From: Candidatus Huberarchaeum crystalense
GTDB taxonomy: Archaea > Huberarchaeota > Huberarchaeia > Huberarchaeales > Huberarchaeaceae
DNA length: 23,653 nt
Reading direction: 5' to 3'
Assembly (NCBI GenBank): GCA_002789275.1
Contig: PFSX01000028.1
Span: 1-23,653, forward strand
The notes below the pieces were generated by a model. It was not told where the DNA came from. It did not search any database and was given only the letters and a program-made list of their open reading frames with translations. A program made the position numbers and the translations under genes. Shown piece by piece: positions 6,987 to 14,314 of the stretch (positions are counted from its first letter, which is position 1; every line of letters starts with the position of its first letter).

Positions 6987-7535
6987 ATGGTTATAGAAGC
7001 ACAAATTATGCAGGATTTTGCAGGACGAAATAGCGAATCTTTAAATGGTTTTGCAGAAAAAATTATTGATGAAATAAAAAAGCAAATGCTTGATATAAAC
7101 TTTAAGAAAATAGATATAAGTAAGCCAAAACAAGATGAGAAAACAAAGCTTTTTTTTGTTACTGTTGTTTTAACTGTCAGCGCCGAACGAATTTCTGATA
7201 TTTTTAAATTTTACTCCTTTTCTTTGTGGGGTCCAATGTTTATTGATGTTTTATCTCCTATAAAATATGATCTTACCTTAGACGAAATGCAAGAAGTTTT
7301 TAATATTAACTCCCAAATTATAACTCAAAACACAACCCATCTTTTGCAACAAACGCAACAATCTTCTATATTACAAACCAATAACTCAAATAATAATAAT
7401 AGTAATGCAAACACTAAAACCACAACGCAGACAGATAACTCATATAATAATAGTAATGCAAACACTAAAACCACAACCCTGACTAATGAAACAATTATTG
7501 ACGCGCACACAAAAAAAGATAAAATACCCAAATAA
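6987..7535 (+). CDS. Unassigned protein with Asn/Thr-rich tail
   Basis: I do not recognise this 182-residue protein. Residues 1-115 look folded, with amphipathic helices (NGFAEKIIDEIKKQM near 20-34), a beta segment (KLFFVTVVLTVSAERI near 54-69) and an aromatic patch (FKFYSFSLWGPMF near 73-85). From about residue 118 it becomes a Gln then Asn/Thr low-complexity tail with a duplicated 17-residue unit. There is no signal peptide or obvious membrane helix. It lies 13 bp after and 3 bp before genes for secreted proteins, and its tail composition copies the stalk of the preceding one, so a common envelope-related role is a reasonable inference, but its location is uncertain. Confidence 0.6.
   Translation: MVIEAQIMQDFAGRNSESLNGFAEKIIDEIKKQMLDINFKKIDISKPKQDEKTKLFFVTVVLTVSAERISDIFKFYSFSLWGPMFIDVLSPIKYDLTLDEMQEVFNINSQIITQNTTHLLQQTQQSSILQTNNSNNNNSNANTKTTTQTDNSYNNSNANTKTTTLTNETIIDAHTKKDKIPK
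7398..7480 (+). repeat. 51-bp-period intragenic duplication
   Basis: The segment encoding NSNANTKTTT occurs twice with a period of 51 bp (a common stretch starts at 7401 and again at 7452). It keeps the frame and extends the Asn/Thr tail of the unassigned protein. Confidence 0.85.
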
Positions 7536-7538
7536 TAT

Positions 7539-8777
7539 ATGAGACACAAAATTTTGCTTTTAGGTTTGGCAATTTTAATACTTTTCACTCCTGTTTTTGC
7601 TGCTGATGAAGACTCTGTAAAATTTAATGCATATACTGGCAGCACTTTTGAAAAAAATCGCGCAATTTTCGATGTGTTTACCCAAGAGTCAGCGAGCGCA
7701 TGCTTTTATATTTTGGATAATTTTTCTATCAAAGAAATTTCTGAAAAAATTAATCAAACCAGATATAGGGTCGATTTAAAAAATTTAACAACAGGAAAAC
7801 ACAAAATATTGTTTACTTGTTATTTTAACAGCAAAAATTATTCAACAAACCCATATAATTTTGAAATATATCCTATTTTTTGCGGCGACGGAATTTGCAG
7901 TTCAGGAGAAACACCTCAAAGTTGTCCTGCTGATTGCGGCTCACCCTATCGCAAAATAGGAGATGTGTGCTATTCAGATGAGTCTTGCGAGAGCAAGCAC
8001 TGTGTTCACGGATTTTGCAGAGAAAATAAATGGGCTGCGGGTGATGGTTTTTGCGATAAAAACATTGGCGAAAATTGCGAAAATAGCCCAAAAGATTGTG
8101 GTGTTTGTCCTAAAATTAAATATAGAATTTACTCTTCAACTATGTCTGTTCAACCATTTTGCAAAGAAGAAAGTGTTTGTATTGATGTGAGCGAATTAAA
8201 TGTAGAACTTATTATAGATAATAATATGTCTTATAGTATAAATAAATATAGTATTTGTTTTAATGCGAGCGAAGGAAGTCATATTTTTACTCTAAAAAAA
8301 GAACAATTCTTGTCTATTTCTGATGTATTTAATGTAATTGAATGTGATAAAAAAATTATTTTTGGATATTTATGCAGTAAATATGCTTGGCCACTTGTCG
8401 CGCTTTTTGCTTTGTTGTCAGCATTTATTGTTTGGATGCTTTTAAATCCACGCTTTTTTATGCCAAAGTATGAAAAAGGAGAAGGTGCGCGCGCCAACCT
8501 CCAACACTTTATTAACAGTGCATTAAGATCGCTTTCAGAAGAAGAAATTGTTAATTTAGCGCGAGAAAAAGGATGGCAGATTAGTGATGTTGCGTCAGCA
8601 GTTAAAAATGTAGTTATGCAGCGTGATTTTAAACGATTTTTATTTGGCGGCGCTGTTTTTATTACACTTATTTTAATTGTTTTTTTGCTTGGTGTTTGCG
8701 ATTTTTACTGGGTGCCTGCAGCTGTTTGTGTAGTTTCAGTAGCAACTTTGATTAAACAAAGAAGTCTTTATTTTTAA
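7539..8777 (+). CDS. Cys-rich secreted protein with C-terminal membrane helices
   Basis: Not assigned to a characterised family. A signal peptide (about 1-21, ending VFAA) leads to a beta domain (22-110) and three Cys modules: CGDGICSSGE...CPADCG at 115-133, C...C...CVHGFC at 144-160, and GDGFCDKNIGENC...DCGVC at 168-190. The first and third are copies of a module that recurs in DPANN surface proteins, with acidic residues that could bind calcium. A further beta region runs to about 270, then membrane helices at about 284-302, 367-387 and 390-406. The loop at 316-362, with SEEEIVNLAREKGWQISDVASAV, matches a small helical 'eeI...l...GW....v..al' module and would be cytoplasmic. It follows the unassigned gene by 3 bp. 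Confidence 0.75.
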   Translation: MRHKILLLGLAILILFTPVFAADEDSVKFNAYTGSTFEKNRAIFDVFTQESASACFYILDNFSIKEISEKINQTRYRVDLKNLTTGKHKILFTCYFNSKNYSTNPYNFEIYPIFCGDGICSSGETPQSCPADCGSPYRKIGDVCYSDESCESKHCVHGFCRENKWAAGDGFCDKNIGENCENSPKDCGVCPKIKYRIYSSTMSVQPFCKEESVCIDVSELNVELIIDNNMSYSINKYSICFNASEGSHIFTLKKEQFLSISDVFNVIECDKKIIFGYLCSKYAWPLVALFALLSAFIVWMLLNPRFFMPKYEKGEGARANLQHFINSALRSLSEEEIVNLAREKGWQISDVASAVKNVVMQRDFKRFLFGGAVFITLILIVFLLGVCDFYWVPAAVCVVSVATLIKQRSLYF

Positions 8778-8816
8778 TTGTGCTGCTTTTAAAAATAAAT
8801 CAATTTATGTCTTAAT

Positions 8817-8851
8817 TATATACTTGTTTTTATATTTATATATTTGTTTTT
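8817..8851. repeat. 20-bp imperfect tandem repeat
   Basis: TACTTGTTTTTATATTTATA is followed at a 20-bp period by a near copy in which TACTTG becomes TATTTG. It lies in the 157-bp gap between the surface gene and uL15. The sequence is very AT-rich. Confidence 0.6.
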
Positions 8852-8906
8852 GAGATAATTCTAAAATTTATAACATCTGTAATAAAACACAAACTCTACA
8901 CAAAAC

Positions 8907-8917
8907 TTTTTATAAAC
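8907..8917 (+). promoter_or_regulatory. Possible TATA box of uL15-secY
   Basis: CTTTTTATAAA is centred about 23 bases before the uL15 ATG at 8935, and no Shine-Dalgarno sequence lies between them. This is the layout expected for a leaderless archaeal transcript. Specificity is limited by the AT richness. Confidence 0.4.
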
Positions 8918-8934
8918 TTTTATAACAAAAGTTT

Positions 8935-9351
8935 ATGGCAACAATAAACAGAAAAGTTAGAAAAGCGCGCGGAAAGCGCGGAGGAAGGGGGCAAGGAAAA
9001 AAACAACGCGGAAAAGGAACGCAAGGTGGTTGTGGGTTGGCTGGTTTAAACAAATGGAAACTTGGAACTACTTTAAAATATGCTCCTGATCATTTTGGAA
9101 CATGGGGGGTTGCGCGCAGAACAAAACACATGTGTGGCATTAATCTTTATCAAATAACCCAAAAACTAAAATATTTTGAGAATAAAAAAGCATTGGAAAC
9201 CGAGGTACTTGATTTAACTTCTACAAAATATGACAAAGTTCTCAGTTTGGGGGATGTTCCAAAAGGCATTAAAAAAATCATTACTCATGCTGTTTCAGAT
9301 AAAGCAAAAACAAAGTTAAATGAAGCCGGCATTGAAGTTGTGATTGGGTAA
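8935..9351 (+). CDS. rpl15: 50S ribosomal protein uL15
   Basis: uL15 binds 23S rRNA late in large-subunit assembly. The 138 residues begin with the basic, Gly-rich extension of the family (RKARGKRGGRGQGKKQRGKGTQGG, about residues 9-32). LKYAPDHFGTWGVARR near 48-63 corresponds to the archaeal/eukaryotic 'kyhPgyFGkvGmR', and the C-terminal globular part ends in a KLNEAGIEVVIG strand. The archaeal form is shorter than or equal to the eukaryotic L27a, as here. The secY ATG lies four bases after the stop, a coupling seen in many archaea and bacteria. Confidence 0.92.
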   Translation: MATINRKVRKARGKRGGRGQGKKQRGKGTQGGCGLAGLNKWKLGTTLKYAPDHFGTWGVARRTKHMCGINLYQITQKLKYFENKKALETEVLDLTSTKYDKVLSLGDVPKGIKKIITHAVSDKAKTKLNEAGIEVVIG

Positions 9352-9355
9352 TTTT

Positions 9356-10684
9356 ATGTCTAATTTTCTTGCAACAATTATGCCGACTGTTAGCGCGCCA
9401 AAAGGAAAAACATCTTTGAAAGAGAAATTTATGTGGATTTTTATAGTTTGCGCAATTTATGTAATTTTAGGAAGTATTCCTCTTATAGGCCTTGCAGAGG
9501 GAGTATATACTCAGTTTGAGCTTTTGCAAATCTTAACAGCATCAAGTATTGGGACTATTTTAACTTTAGGTATTATTCCTATTATTGATGCGTCCATTCT
9601 TTTGCAGATTTTGTTAGGTATGAAGTTTATATCTATTGATGTTTCTACTTCTCAAGGAAAAGCACAATTAGGCGCACTTCAAAAAGTATTGGCAATATTT
9701 TTCGCGCTCGCATTTTCTTTAGTTTTTGTTGTTACTGGTATACTATCTCCTGCGCAAGGGATTCCGCAAGTTTTTTTATTTATTCAGATTTTTATGGGTG
9801 CAATCCTTGTAATTTTTCTTGACGAAATTATTACAAAATGGGGTTTTGGAAGTGGAATAGGTTGGTTTATTTTGCTGGGTGTGGCGCAAGAAGCTATATA
9901 TAGGGGATTTAATATTTTTGAAGTTGTGGGTTTAAATCTTGGAGATGTTGTTAAATATATTGGAAATCTGGTTGCAGGCAATATTGGCGAAATTGATTTG
10001 CTTTTTCCCATTATATTTACTTTGGTTATTTTCGCAGTTGTAAACTTTGCGCAGTTATTGCGAGTAGAAGTTCCGTTGTCATATAATCAATTTGCTAGCG
10101 GCCACAGCTGGAAATTAAAATTTATATATACAAGCAACATTCCTGTAATTTTTGCTTCAATTATTATAGCTGAAATGGGATTAGTATTTAATACAATAGC
10201 AAACCATTCAACAGATATTATTCAGCAAATATTTAGTGGACTTCACTGGTTTGTATCTATCCCCCCATCTTTTATTACTCACGCACTGTCAGGTACAGCA
10301 TCCACAACAATGTATATGCAATCTTTTTCTCATATTTTGTTATATGTGGTGTTATCTGCTATGATGGCTTTGTTGTGGTTGGAAATGACTGCTGCAAGCA
10401 CACCATCAGGAGTTGCATCTCAAATCCACAAAGCAGGAATGAGCATCGGAGGTTTTAGAAGAGATCCGCGCATTATTGAAGCGAGGTTGACAAATTACAT
10501 ACCTTATCTTGCTGCAATGGGTGGTGCTTTTGTTGGCTTGCTTGCTGCGTTTGCTAATTTAACTGGTGCATATGGCGGAGGTACAGGCATTTTGTTGGCA
10601 GTTATGATTGTTTTTCAGCTTTATGAATATCTTATCCATCAGCATGCAGAAGAATTCCTTCCTTTGTTGCGGAAGAAGTTTTGA
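9356..10684 (+). CDS. secY: Protein translocase subunit SecY
   Basis: SecY is the channel of the Sec translocon in the cytoplasmic membrane; it would export the signal-peptide proteins encoded nearby. The 442 residues have the ten hydrophobic segments of the family. Recognisable sites include the TM2a plug region near IPLIGLAEG, IITKWGFGSGIGWFILLGVAQE (the conserved 'GyGlGSGislfI' of TM5 and the following loop), and the C-terminal cytoplasmic loop with GFRRDPRIIEARLTNYIPYLAAMGG, which contacts the ribosome and ends in TM9. I place the start at ATG 9356; a TTG at 9344 in the same frame would overlap uL15 and adds nothing family-like. Confidence 0.95.
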   Translation: MSNFLATIMPTVSAPKGKTSLKEKFMWIFIVCAIYVILGSIPLIGLAEGVYTQFELLQILTASSIGTILTLGIIPIIDASILLQILLGMKFISIDVSTSQGKAQLGALQKVLAIFFALAFSLVFVVTGILSPAQGIPQVFLFIQIFMGAILVIFLDEIITKWGFGSGIGWFILLGVAQEAIYRGFNIFEVVGLNLGDVVKYIGNLVAGNIGEIDLLFPIIFTLVIFAVVNFAQLLRVEVPLSYNQFASGHSWKLKFIYTSNIPVIFASIIIAEMGLVFNTIANHSTDIIQQIFSGLHWFVSIPPSFITHALSGTASTTMYMQSFSHILLYVVLSAMMALLWLEMTAASTPSGVASQIHKAGMSIGGFRRDPRIIEARLTNYIPYLAAMGGAFVGLLAAFANLTGAYGGGTGILLAVMIVFQLYEYLIHQHAEEFLPLLRKKF

Positions 10685-10699
10685 AATTGTGGTTTGAAG

Positions 10700-10721
10700 A
10701 CAAACTTAAAAAATAGTTTGT
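10700..10721. terminator. Small hairpin after secY
   Basis: ACAAACT at 10700-10706 and AGTTTGT at 10715-10721 form a 7-bp stem with an A-rich 8-base loop, 16 bases after the secY stop. No long T tract follows, so a terminator role is uncertain. Confidence 0.3.
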
Positions 10722-10815
10722 GTTGATATTACTGATGTGTTGATTTAATATGTCAAACTATTTTGAATTTGCATCAAAAGAAAAAAGAAAAAATACACAG
10801 CATCAACATAAACAT

Positions 10816-10889
10816 AGCGGGGAATGGACTTGAACCATTGACCTTCGGGTTATGGGCCCGACGAGCACTCCATGCTGCTCCACCCCGCT
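10816..10889 (-). tRNA. Initiator tRNA-Met (CAU)
   Basis: A complete 74-nt cloverleaf folds on the minus strand: 7-bp acceptor AGCGGGG/CCCCGCT, D stem GAGC/GCTC, anticodon stem TCGGG/CCCGA and T stem AATGG/CCATT with loop TTCAAGT. Anticodon CAT with A1-T72 and three consecutive G-C pairs (29-31 with 39-41) identify the initiator and not an elongator or tRNA-Ile2. CCA is not encoded. Position 33, almost always U, is C here, giving the loop CCCATAA. The same loop occurs in vertebrate cytoplasmic initiators, whereas the archaeal initiators I recall have U33. The gene is divergent from hjc. Confidence 0.95.
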
Positions 10890-10942
10890 TTTATTTAAAT
10901 TGTTGTGCATCTTATAATTTTTTTATAATTTTTATAAAAATT

Positions 10943-11317
10943 ATGTGGCAATATCAAAAAGGTGTGACTTTTGAAAGGCAATTATTCAAGCGATTTTGGG
11001 ATTCTGGTTGGGCTGCTATGCGCGCAGCTGGTTCAGGAGACAAAAAAGTCCCTGATATTATTGCAGGAAATGGAAAAAAGCTTATAATTGTAGAATGCAA
11101 AACAATTAACGACGACCATATTTATTTGAAAAAAGATGATGTTGAAAAGTTGATTTTGTTTGGCTTGCGAATTAAAGCCTGGCCACTTATTTGTGTAAAG
11201 TTCAAGGGCAACCCTGAGATATTTTATGCAATTGAGGATTTGCAATATACCAAAAATAACTGCTGCAAACTTAGTGTCCAACAAAAAGGCCTTTCATTTG
11301 ATGAGATAAACTATTAA
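10943..11317 (+). CDS. hjc: Holliday junction resolvase Hjc
   Basis: Hjc is a dimeric archaeal endonuclease that cuts four-way junctions during recombination and fork repair. The 124 residues match the family length. Catalytic residues are visible: Glu11 in KGVTFERQL, Asp38 in VPDIIA, and Glu51 and Lys53 in VECKT, forming the E...D...ExK metal site; RAAGSG near 27-32 is the conserved substrate loop. The ATG at 10943 is chosen because it starts the MxxYxKGxxFER core; the frame stays open further upstream only by reading antisense through the initiator tRNA gene. The following transglutaminase-like gene starts 27 bp after its stop. Confidence 0.93.
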   Translation: MWQYQKGVTFERQLFKRFWDSGWAAMRAAGSGDKKVPDIIAGNGKKLIIVECKTINDDHIYLKKDDVEKLILFGLRIKAWPLICVKFKGNPEIFYAIEDLQYTKNNCCKLSVQQKGLSFDEINY

Positions 11318-11344
11318 TTATTTTAAATAAGTACAAAAAATATT

Positions 11345-12220
11345 ATGAAATCATCACAAATATATGTTTTGTTACTGGTTTTTATAATTTTAGCAGGAAG
11401 TGCATATCTTTTCTTGATTTTAAATAACCAAGTTCAGCAAAAATCAACAGAACTAACAGGTCTGTCGATTATAAAAGCAGAATTAGAGAACACGTCTCGT
11501 TCTCTTGCCGCAGATATTTCAGACTGCAGGGCACAACTAACACACACCCAACAAGCGTACAAACAACTTTTACAATCCAAGCAAGCAAATTTTACAAATC
11601 CTTTATTTAAAGAGCTTGTTAGCTTTTTAGAAGCAGACAAGACAGAGAAAACACAATACAATGAACAAACTTATGATTGCACAGGCTTTTCCTTAGATTT
11701 GTATAAGAACAGTCGCGCGCATGGTTTTAAATCAGGAATTGTTGAAATAGAATTTGCAGAAACCAACAACGCAGGCCATATGATAAATGTTTTCCAAACA
11801 CATGACAAAGGAAGAGTATTTATTGATGTGGCTGGAACAAAAGAAGGAAAAGGTGAAGACAAAGTTGGGTATATTAAACCAGGAAAGCCATATGGAACCT
11901 TGCCTTTTGCGTCAATACTCAACACCACAACAGCAATAGATTGCAACACAACTTGCCGGGTTTTTGCAAAAGAAATAGATTATTTTGATTTGGATGTGTT
12001 TTCTTATGCTTTTTTTGAAAATACAAAACAATGCATAACTTTATACAACAATTGCAGCCGCATTTTTGCAATAGATTCATCAGAACGAGCAGAATACACT
12101 TCTGAAGAGCAAAACAAACTTTTCGCGCACCTACAAGAATTGTATGTTTATTTAGATAAAAAACACATATCTTATATTTCTAAAAATGTGACAGTGAAGA
12201 GTATCCAGATTTATTGGTAG
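11345..12220 (+). CDS. Membrane-tethered transglutaminase-like protein
   Basis: The 291 residues comprise an N-terminal membrane helix (about 6-26), a probable coiled coil (about 28-80) and a C-terminal domain. The domain shows, in order, YDCTGFSLDLY (Cys112), NNAGHMINVF (His145) and RVFIDVAGT (Asp161), spaced like the Cys-His-Asp triad of the transglutaminase/papain-like superfamily ('C..yA.ll...l..G..........HaW.ev...g.w..iDp'). This suggests a cysteine protease, peptidase or amidase facing outward, though some members are inactive. Several further Cys (192, 199 and others) could form disulfides. It follows hjc by 27 bp but need not share its role. The superfamily assignment rests on motif order and is moderate. 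Confidence 0.55.
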   Translation: MKSSQIYVLLLVFIILAGSAYLFLILNNQVQQKSTELTGLSIIKAELENTSRSLAADISDCRAQLTHTQQAYKQLLQSKQANFTNPLFKELVSFLEADKTEKTQYNEQTYDCTGFSLDLYKNSRAHGFKSGIVEIEFAETNNAGHMINVFQTHDKGRVFIDVAGTKEGKGEDKVGYIKPGKPYGTLPFASILNTTTAIDCNTTCRVFAKEIDYFDLDVFSYAFFENTKQCITLYNNCSRIFAIDSSERAEYTSEEQNKLFAHLQELYVYLDKKHISYISKNVTVKSIQIYW

Positions 12221-12287
12221 ATTTTGTTTTTTAATTTATTTAAACATCTTAACAAAACTCTTTTTATATTGTTTTAATAACACATTC

Positions 12288-12354
12288 TAAGCACTAAAAT
12301 TACATCTTTTCAACAACACCCTATAAGCACTAAAATTACATCTTTTCAACAACA
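12288..12354. repeat. 36-bp-period direct repeat at the argS 3' end
   Basis: A 31-bp sequence (TAAGCACTAAAATTACATC...) occurs at 12288-12318 and 12324-12354. The second copy includes the last codons and stop of argS (minus strand); the first repeats those codons just downstream. The two copies appear identical over 31 bp. Confidence 0.9.
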
Positions 12355-14060
12355 TCTATTCCTAACAATCTCAGCGCCTCTTTAAGCACGACAGCAAAGC
12401 AATTTACCAAGAACAGCAAACTTTCTTCATCACAACTTCCCAAAACTTTAACATCGCGATAAAATTGATTGAATTCATTTGCTAATGAGTAAGTATATTT
12501 AGCGATTTCAGCAGGTTCATAGGTTTCTGCTGTTTTTTCCACAACTTCTGGAAATTTTGCCAACAATTTAATCAAAGGAAGTGTTTGGATAGTTGTCAAG
12601 CAATTAACTTTAAATATTGCTGGCTTTTTGCTGGTTTTTTCTAAAATGTGTTGGGCGCGCACATATGCATAAAGCAGATAAGGGGCTGCATTTCCTTTAA
12701 GATCAAGTGCTAAGTCAAAATCAAATTTAATGTCTTTTTTCCTTTCTGTTTTCAGCAAATAATATTTGACTGCTGCTGTTCCTATTTTTTCAGCGGTTTC
12801 ATTTTTTTCAATTTCATTAGGTTCTGTTTGCTTTTCAGCAGAAATGTTTTTGGCGCGTCGTTTTGCTTCATCTAAAATTTCTGTAATAGATAAATTTGTT
12901 GTTCCTATTCTACTTGAAATTTTCGCTTCTTCTTTAAATCCAACCAACCCATATGATAAATGAATTGAGTTTTTATATTGTTTTTCATAGCTTAGTAATT
13001 TTAATATATAAGACAATACTTTCATCACATATGCTTGTTCAACAGCAACAACAGTAATTGCTTTGTCTGCCCCTTTCCATTTTCCACCAAATAATTTGTC
13101 TTCAACAAGGCCAAATTTCCACATCTGCAAAATTATGTCTTTTCCAGTATATGTAGCAGTCCCATCGCTTTTTACTAAAATTTTGTCAGGATTTTTCATG
13201 CCTTTAAATTCTTCAAATTGGCTCAAATTAGCAACCCAACACCCATCTTTTTCATAGATTTTACCTTGCTTTTTTAATATTTCTATTCCTTTTGTTAATA
13301 AGCCAGAAAATACAATGTCGCTTTCATATATTTTAAATTTTGGTTGTTTTATGCCAAGTCGTTGCCATGTTTGGTATTGTGCTTTAATACATTTATTTAC
13401 TAAAGTTTTTTGCTCTTTATTGTATTTGAGGTTGGATTTTTGCTCGAGCATTTCTGCCATTTTATGAACTTGCGCATTTATTTTTTCGTCTTGTTCCATC
13501 AATTGTTTAATTTTTGTATAAATGCTTCCTTGCCAAAAGTCAGCTCTTTCTAAAAGTCCTTCTGCTGCAGGAAGATTTTTCAAATTTTTAACTGCCCAAA
13601 AAACAGCTGCTGTGGGCATGCCCATATCATTGATGTAATCTATTTGAATTGTGTTTTGACCTGCTTTTTTTAAAATATTTGAAATTGAATCTCCGAGGCA
13701 AGCATTGCGCGCATTTCCAATATGTCCTGCTTTATTTGGATTAAGCCCAGGAAATTCAATGACAACAACCTCTTCCTTTTTCTTCATCTCTCCAAAATGT
13801 TCTTGCTTTTCTATAATTTGATGGAGTGTTTCTTTTATTAGTTTATTTTTATTAACAAAAAAATTAAGATACTTTCCTGCAATATCAACGCGATCAATCC
13901 ATTTATCTGTTTTAATTTTCCCAACAACACCAGCAGAATTTGAGATAAAAACACTTGCATCGCCATATTTTGGATCTGGGGGGGTAAGAATTATAATTTT
14001 TTCAACTCCTGCGCACTTTAATTGTTCTACTATCTCTGTTTTAAAATCTAATATAGGCAT
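12336..14060 (-). CDS. argS: Arginyl-tRNA synthetase
   Basis: ArgRS is a class I synthetase that charges tRNA-Arg and needs bound tRNA for activation. After an N-terminal additional domain (about 1-95, with GDAS near 33-36), the catalytic core shows FPGLNPNKAGHIGNARNA at 103-120, the 'E.pspN.nkplHlGHaRna' box with HIGN in place of HIGH. DYINDMGMPTA near 141-151 and DGTATYTGKDI near 299-309 are family-typical, and KISSRIGTT at 380-388 stands at the KMSKS position, degenerate as in many ArgRS. The C-terminal DALR anticodon-binding domain includes AAPYLLYAYVRAQHI. The 574 residues are normal. It stands alone on the minus strand, convergent with the transglutaminase-like gene. Confidence 0.95.
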   Translation of the reverse strand: MPILDFKTEIVEQLKCAGVEKIIILTPPDPKYGDASVFISNSAGVVGKIKTDKWIDRVDIAGKYLNFFVNKNKLIKETLHQIIEKQEHFGEMKKKEEVVVIEFPGLNPNKAGHIGNARNACLGDSISNILKKAGQNTIQIDYINDMGMPTAAVFWAVKNLKNLPAAEGLLERADFWQGSIYTKIKQLMEQDEKINAQVHKMAEMLEQKSNLKYNKEQKTLVNKCIKAQYQTWQRLGIKQPKFKIYESDIVFSGLLTKGIEILKKQGKIYEKDGCWVANLSQFEEFKGMKNPDKILVKSDGTATYTGKDIILQMWKFGLVEDKLFGGKWKGADKAITVVAVEQAYVMKVLSYILKLLSYEKQYKNSIHLSYGLVGFKEEAKISSRIGTTNLSITEILDEAKRRAKNISAEKQTEPNEIEKNETAEKIGTAAVKYYLLKTERKKDIKFDFDLALDLKGNAAPYLLYAYVRAQHILEKTSKKPAIFKVNCLTTIQTLPLIKLLAKFPEVVEKTAETYEPAEIAKYTYSLANEFNQFYRDVKVLGSCDEESLLFLVNCFAVVLKEALRLLGIDVVEKM

Positions 14061-14082
14061 ATTTTTTTTAGGTTTGTATCTG

Positions 14083-14130
14083 TTTTTAGATTATATTTAA
14101 AATATGTGTGTTTTTTAGCTTATATTTAAA
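14083..14130 (-). promoter_or_regulatory. Duplicated TATA-like boxes upstream of argS
   Basis: On the minus strand TTAAATATAA occurs at 14100-14091, about 30-40 bases upstream of the argS ATG, and a near-identical segment lies 29 bp further upstream (14129-14120). The flanking bases (TTTTTAG on the plus strand) are also repeated, so this is a short tandem duplication that may have doubled the promoter. The function is inferred from position only. Confidence 0.4.
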
Positions 14131-14202
14131 AAATTTAAGTGGCACTTATTTTAAAGCAAAGATAAAAAATATATTAAATAACAATAATATTATATTAGCA
14201 AG

Positions 14203-14274
14203 GGTCGTATAGCGCAGTGGTAGCGCGCTGCTTTCACAGAGCAGATGTCCTTGGTTCAAATCCAAGTACGACCA
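14203..14274 (+). tRNA. tRNA-Val (CAC)
   Basis: A 72-nt cloverleaf: acceptor GGTCGTA/TACGACC with discriminator A73, D stem GCGC/GCGC with GG in the loop, anticodon stem CTGCT/AGCAG with loop TTCACAG (anticodon CAC), and T stem CTTGG/CCAAG with TTCAAAT. All stems pair fully. CCA is not encoded. It lies between divergent argS and the convergent nitroreductase-like gene. Confidence 0.95.
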
Positions 14275-14314
14275 TTTATAAAAATAATACAAAGCAAAAA
14301 CCAAAAGAAAAATC

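Noticed and set aside
9344..9355. TTG start for secY at 9344
   Set aside because: It overlaps uL15 and adds only four residues; ATG 9356 follows the uL15 stop directly.
10763..10942. Longer hjc start at 10763
   Set aside because: The added 60 codons read antisense through the initiator tRNA gene; the Hjc core begins at 10943.
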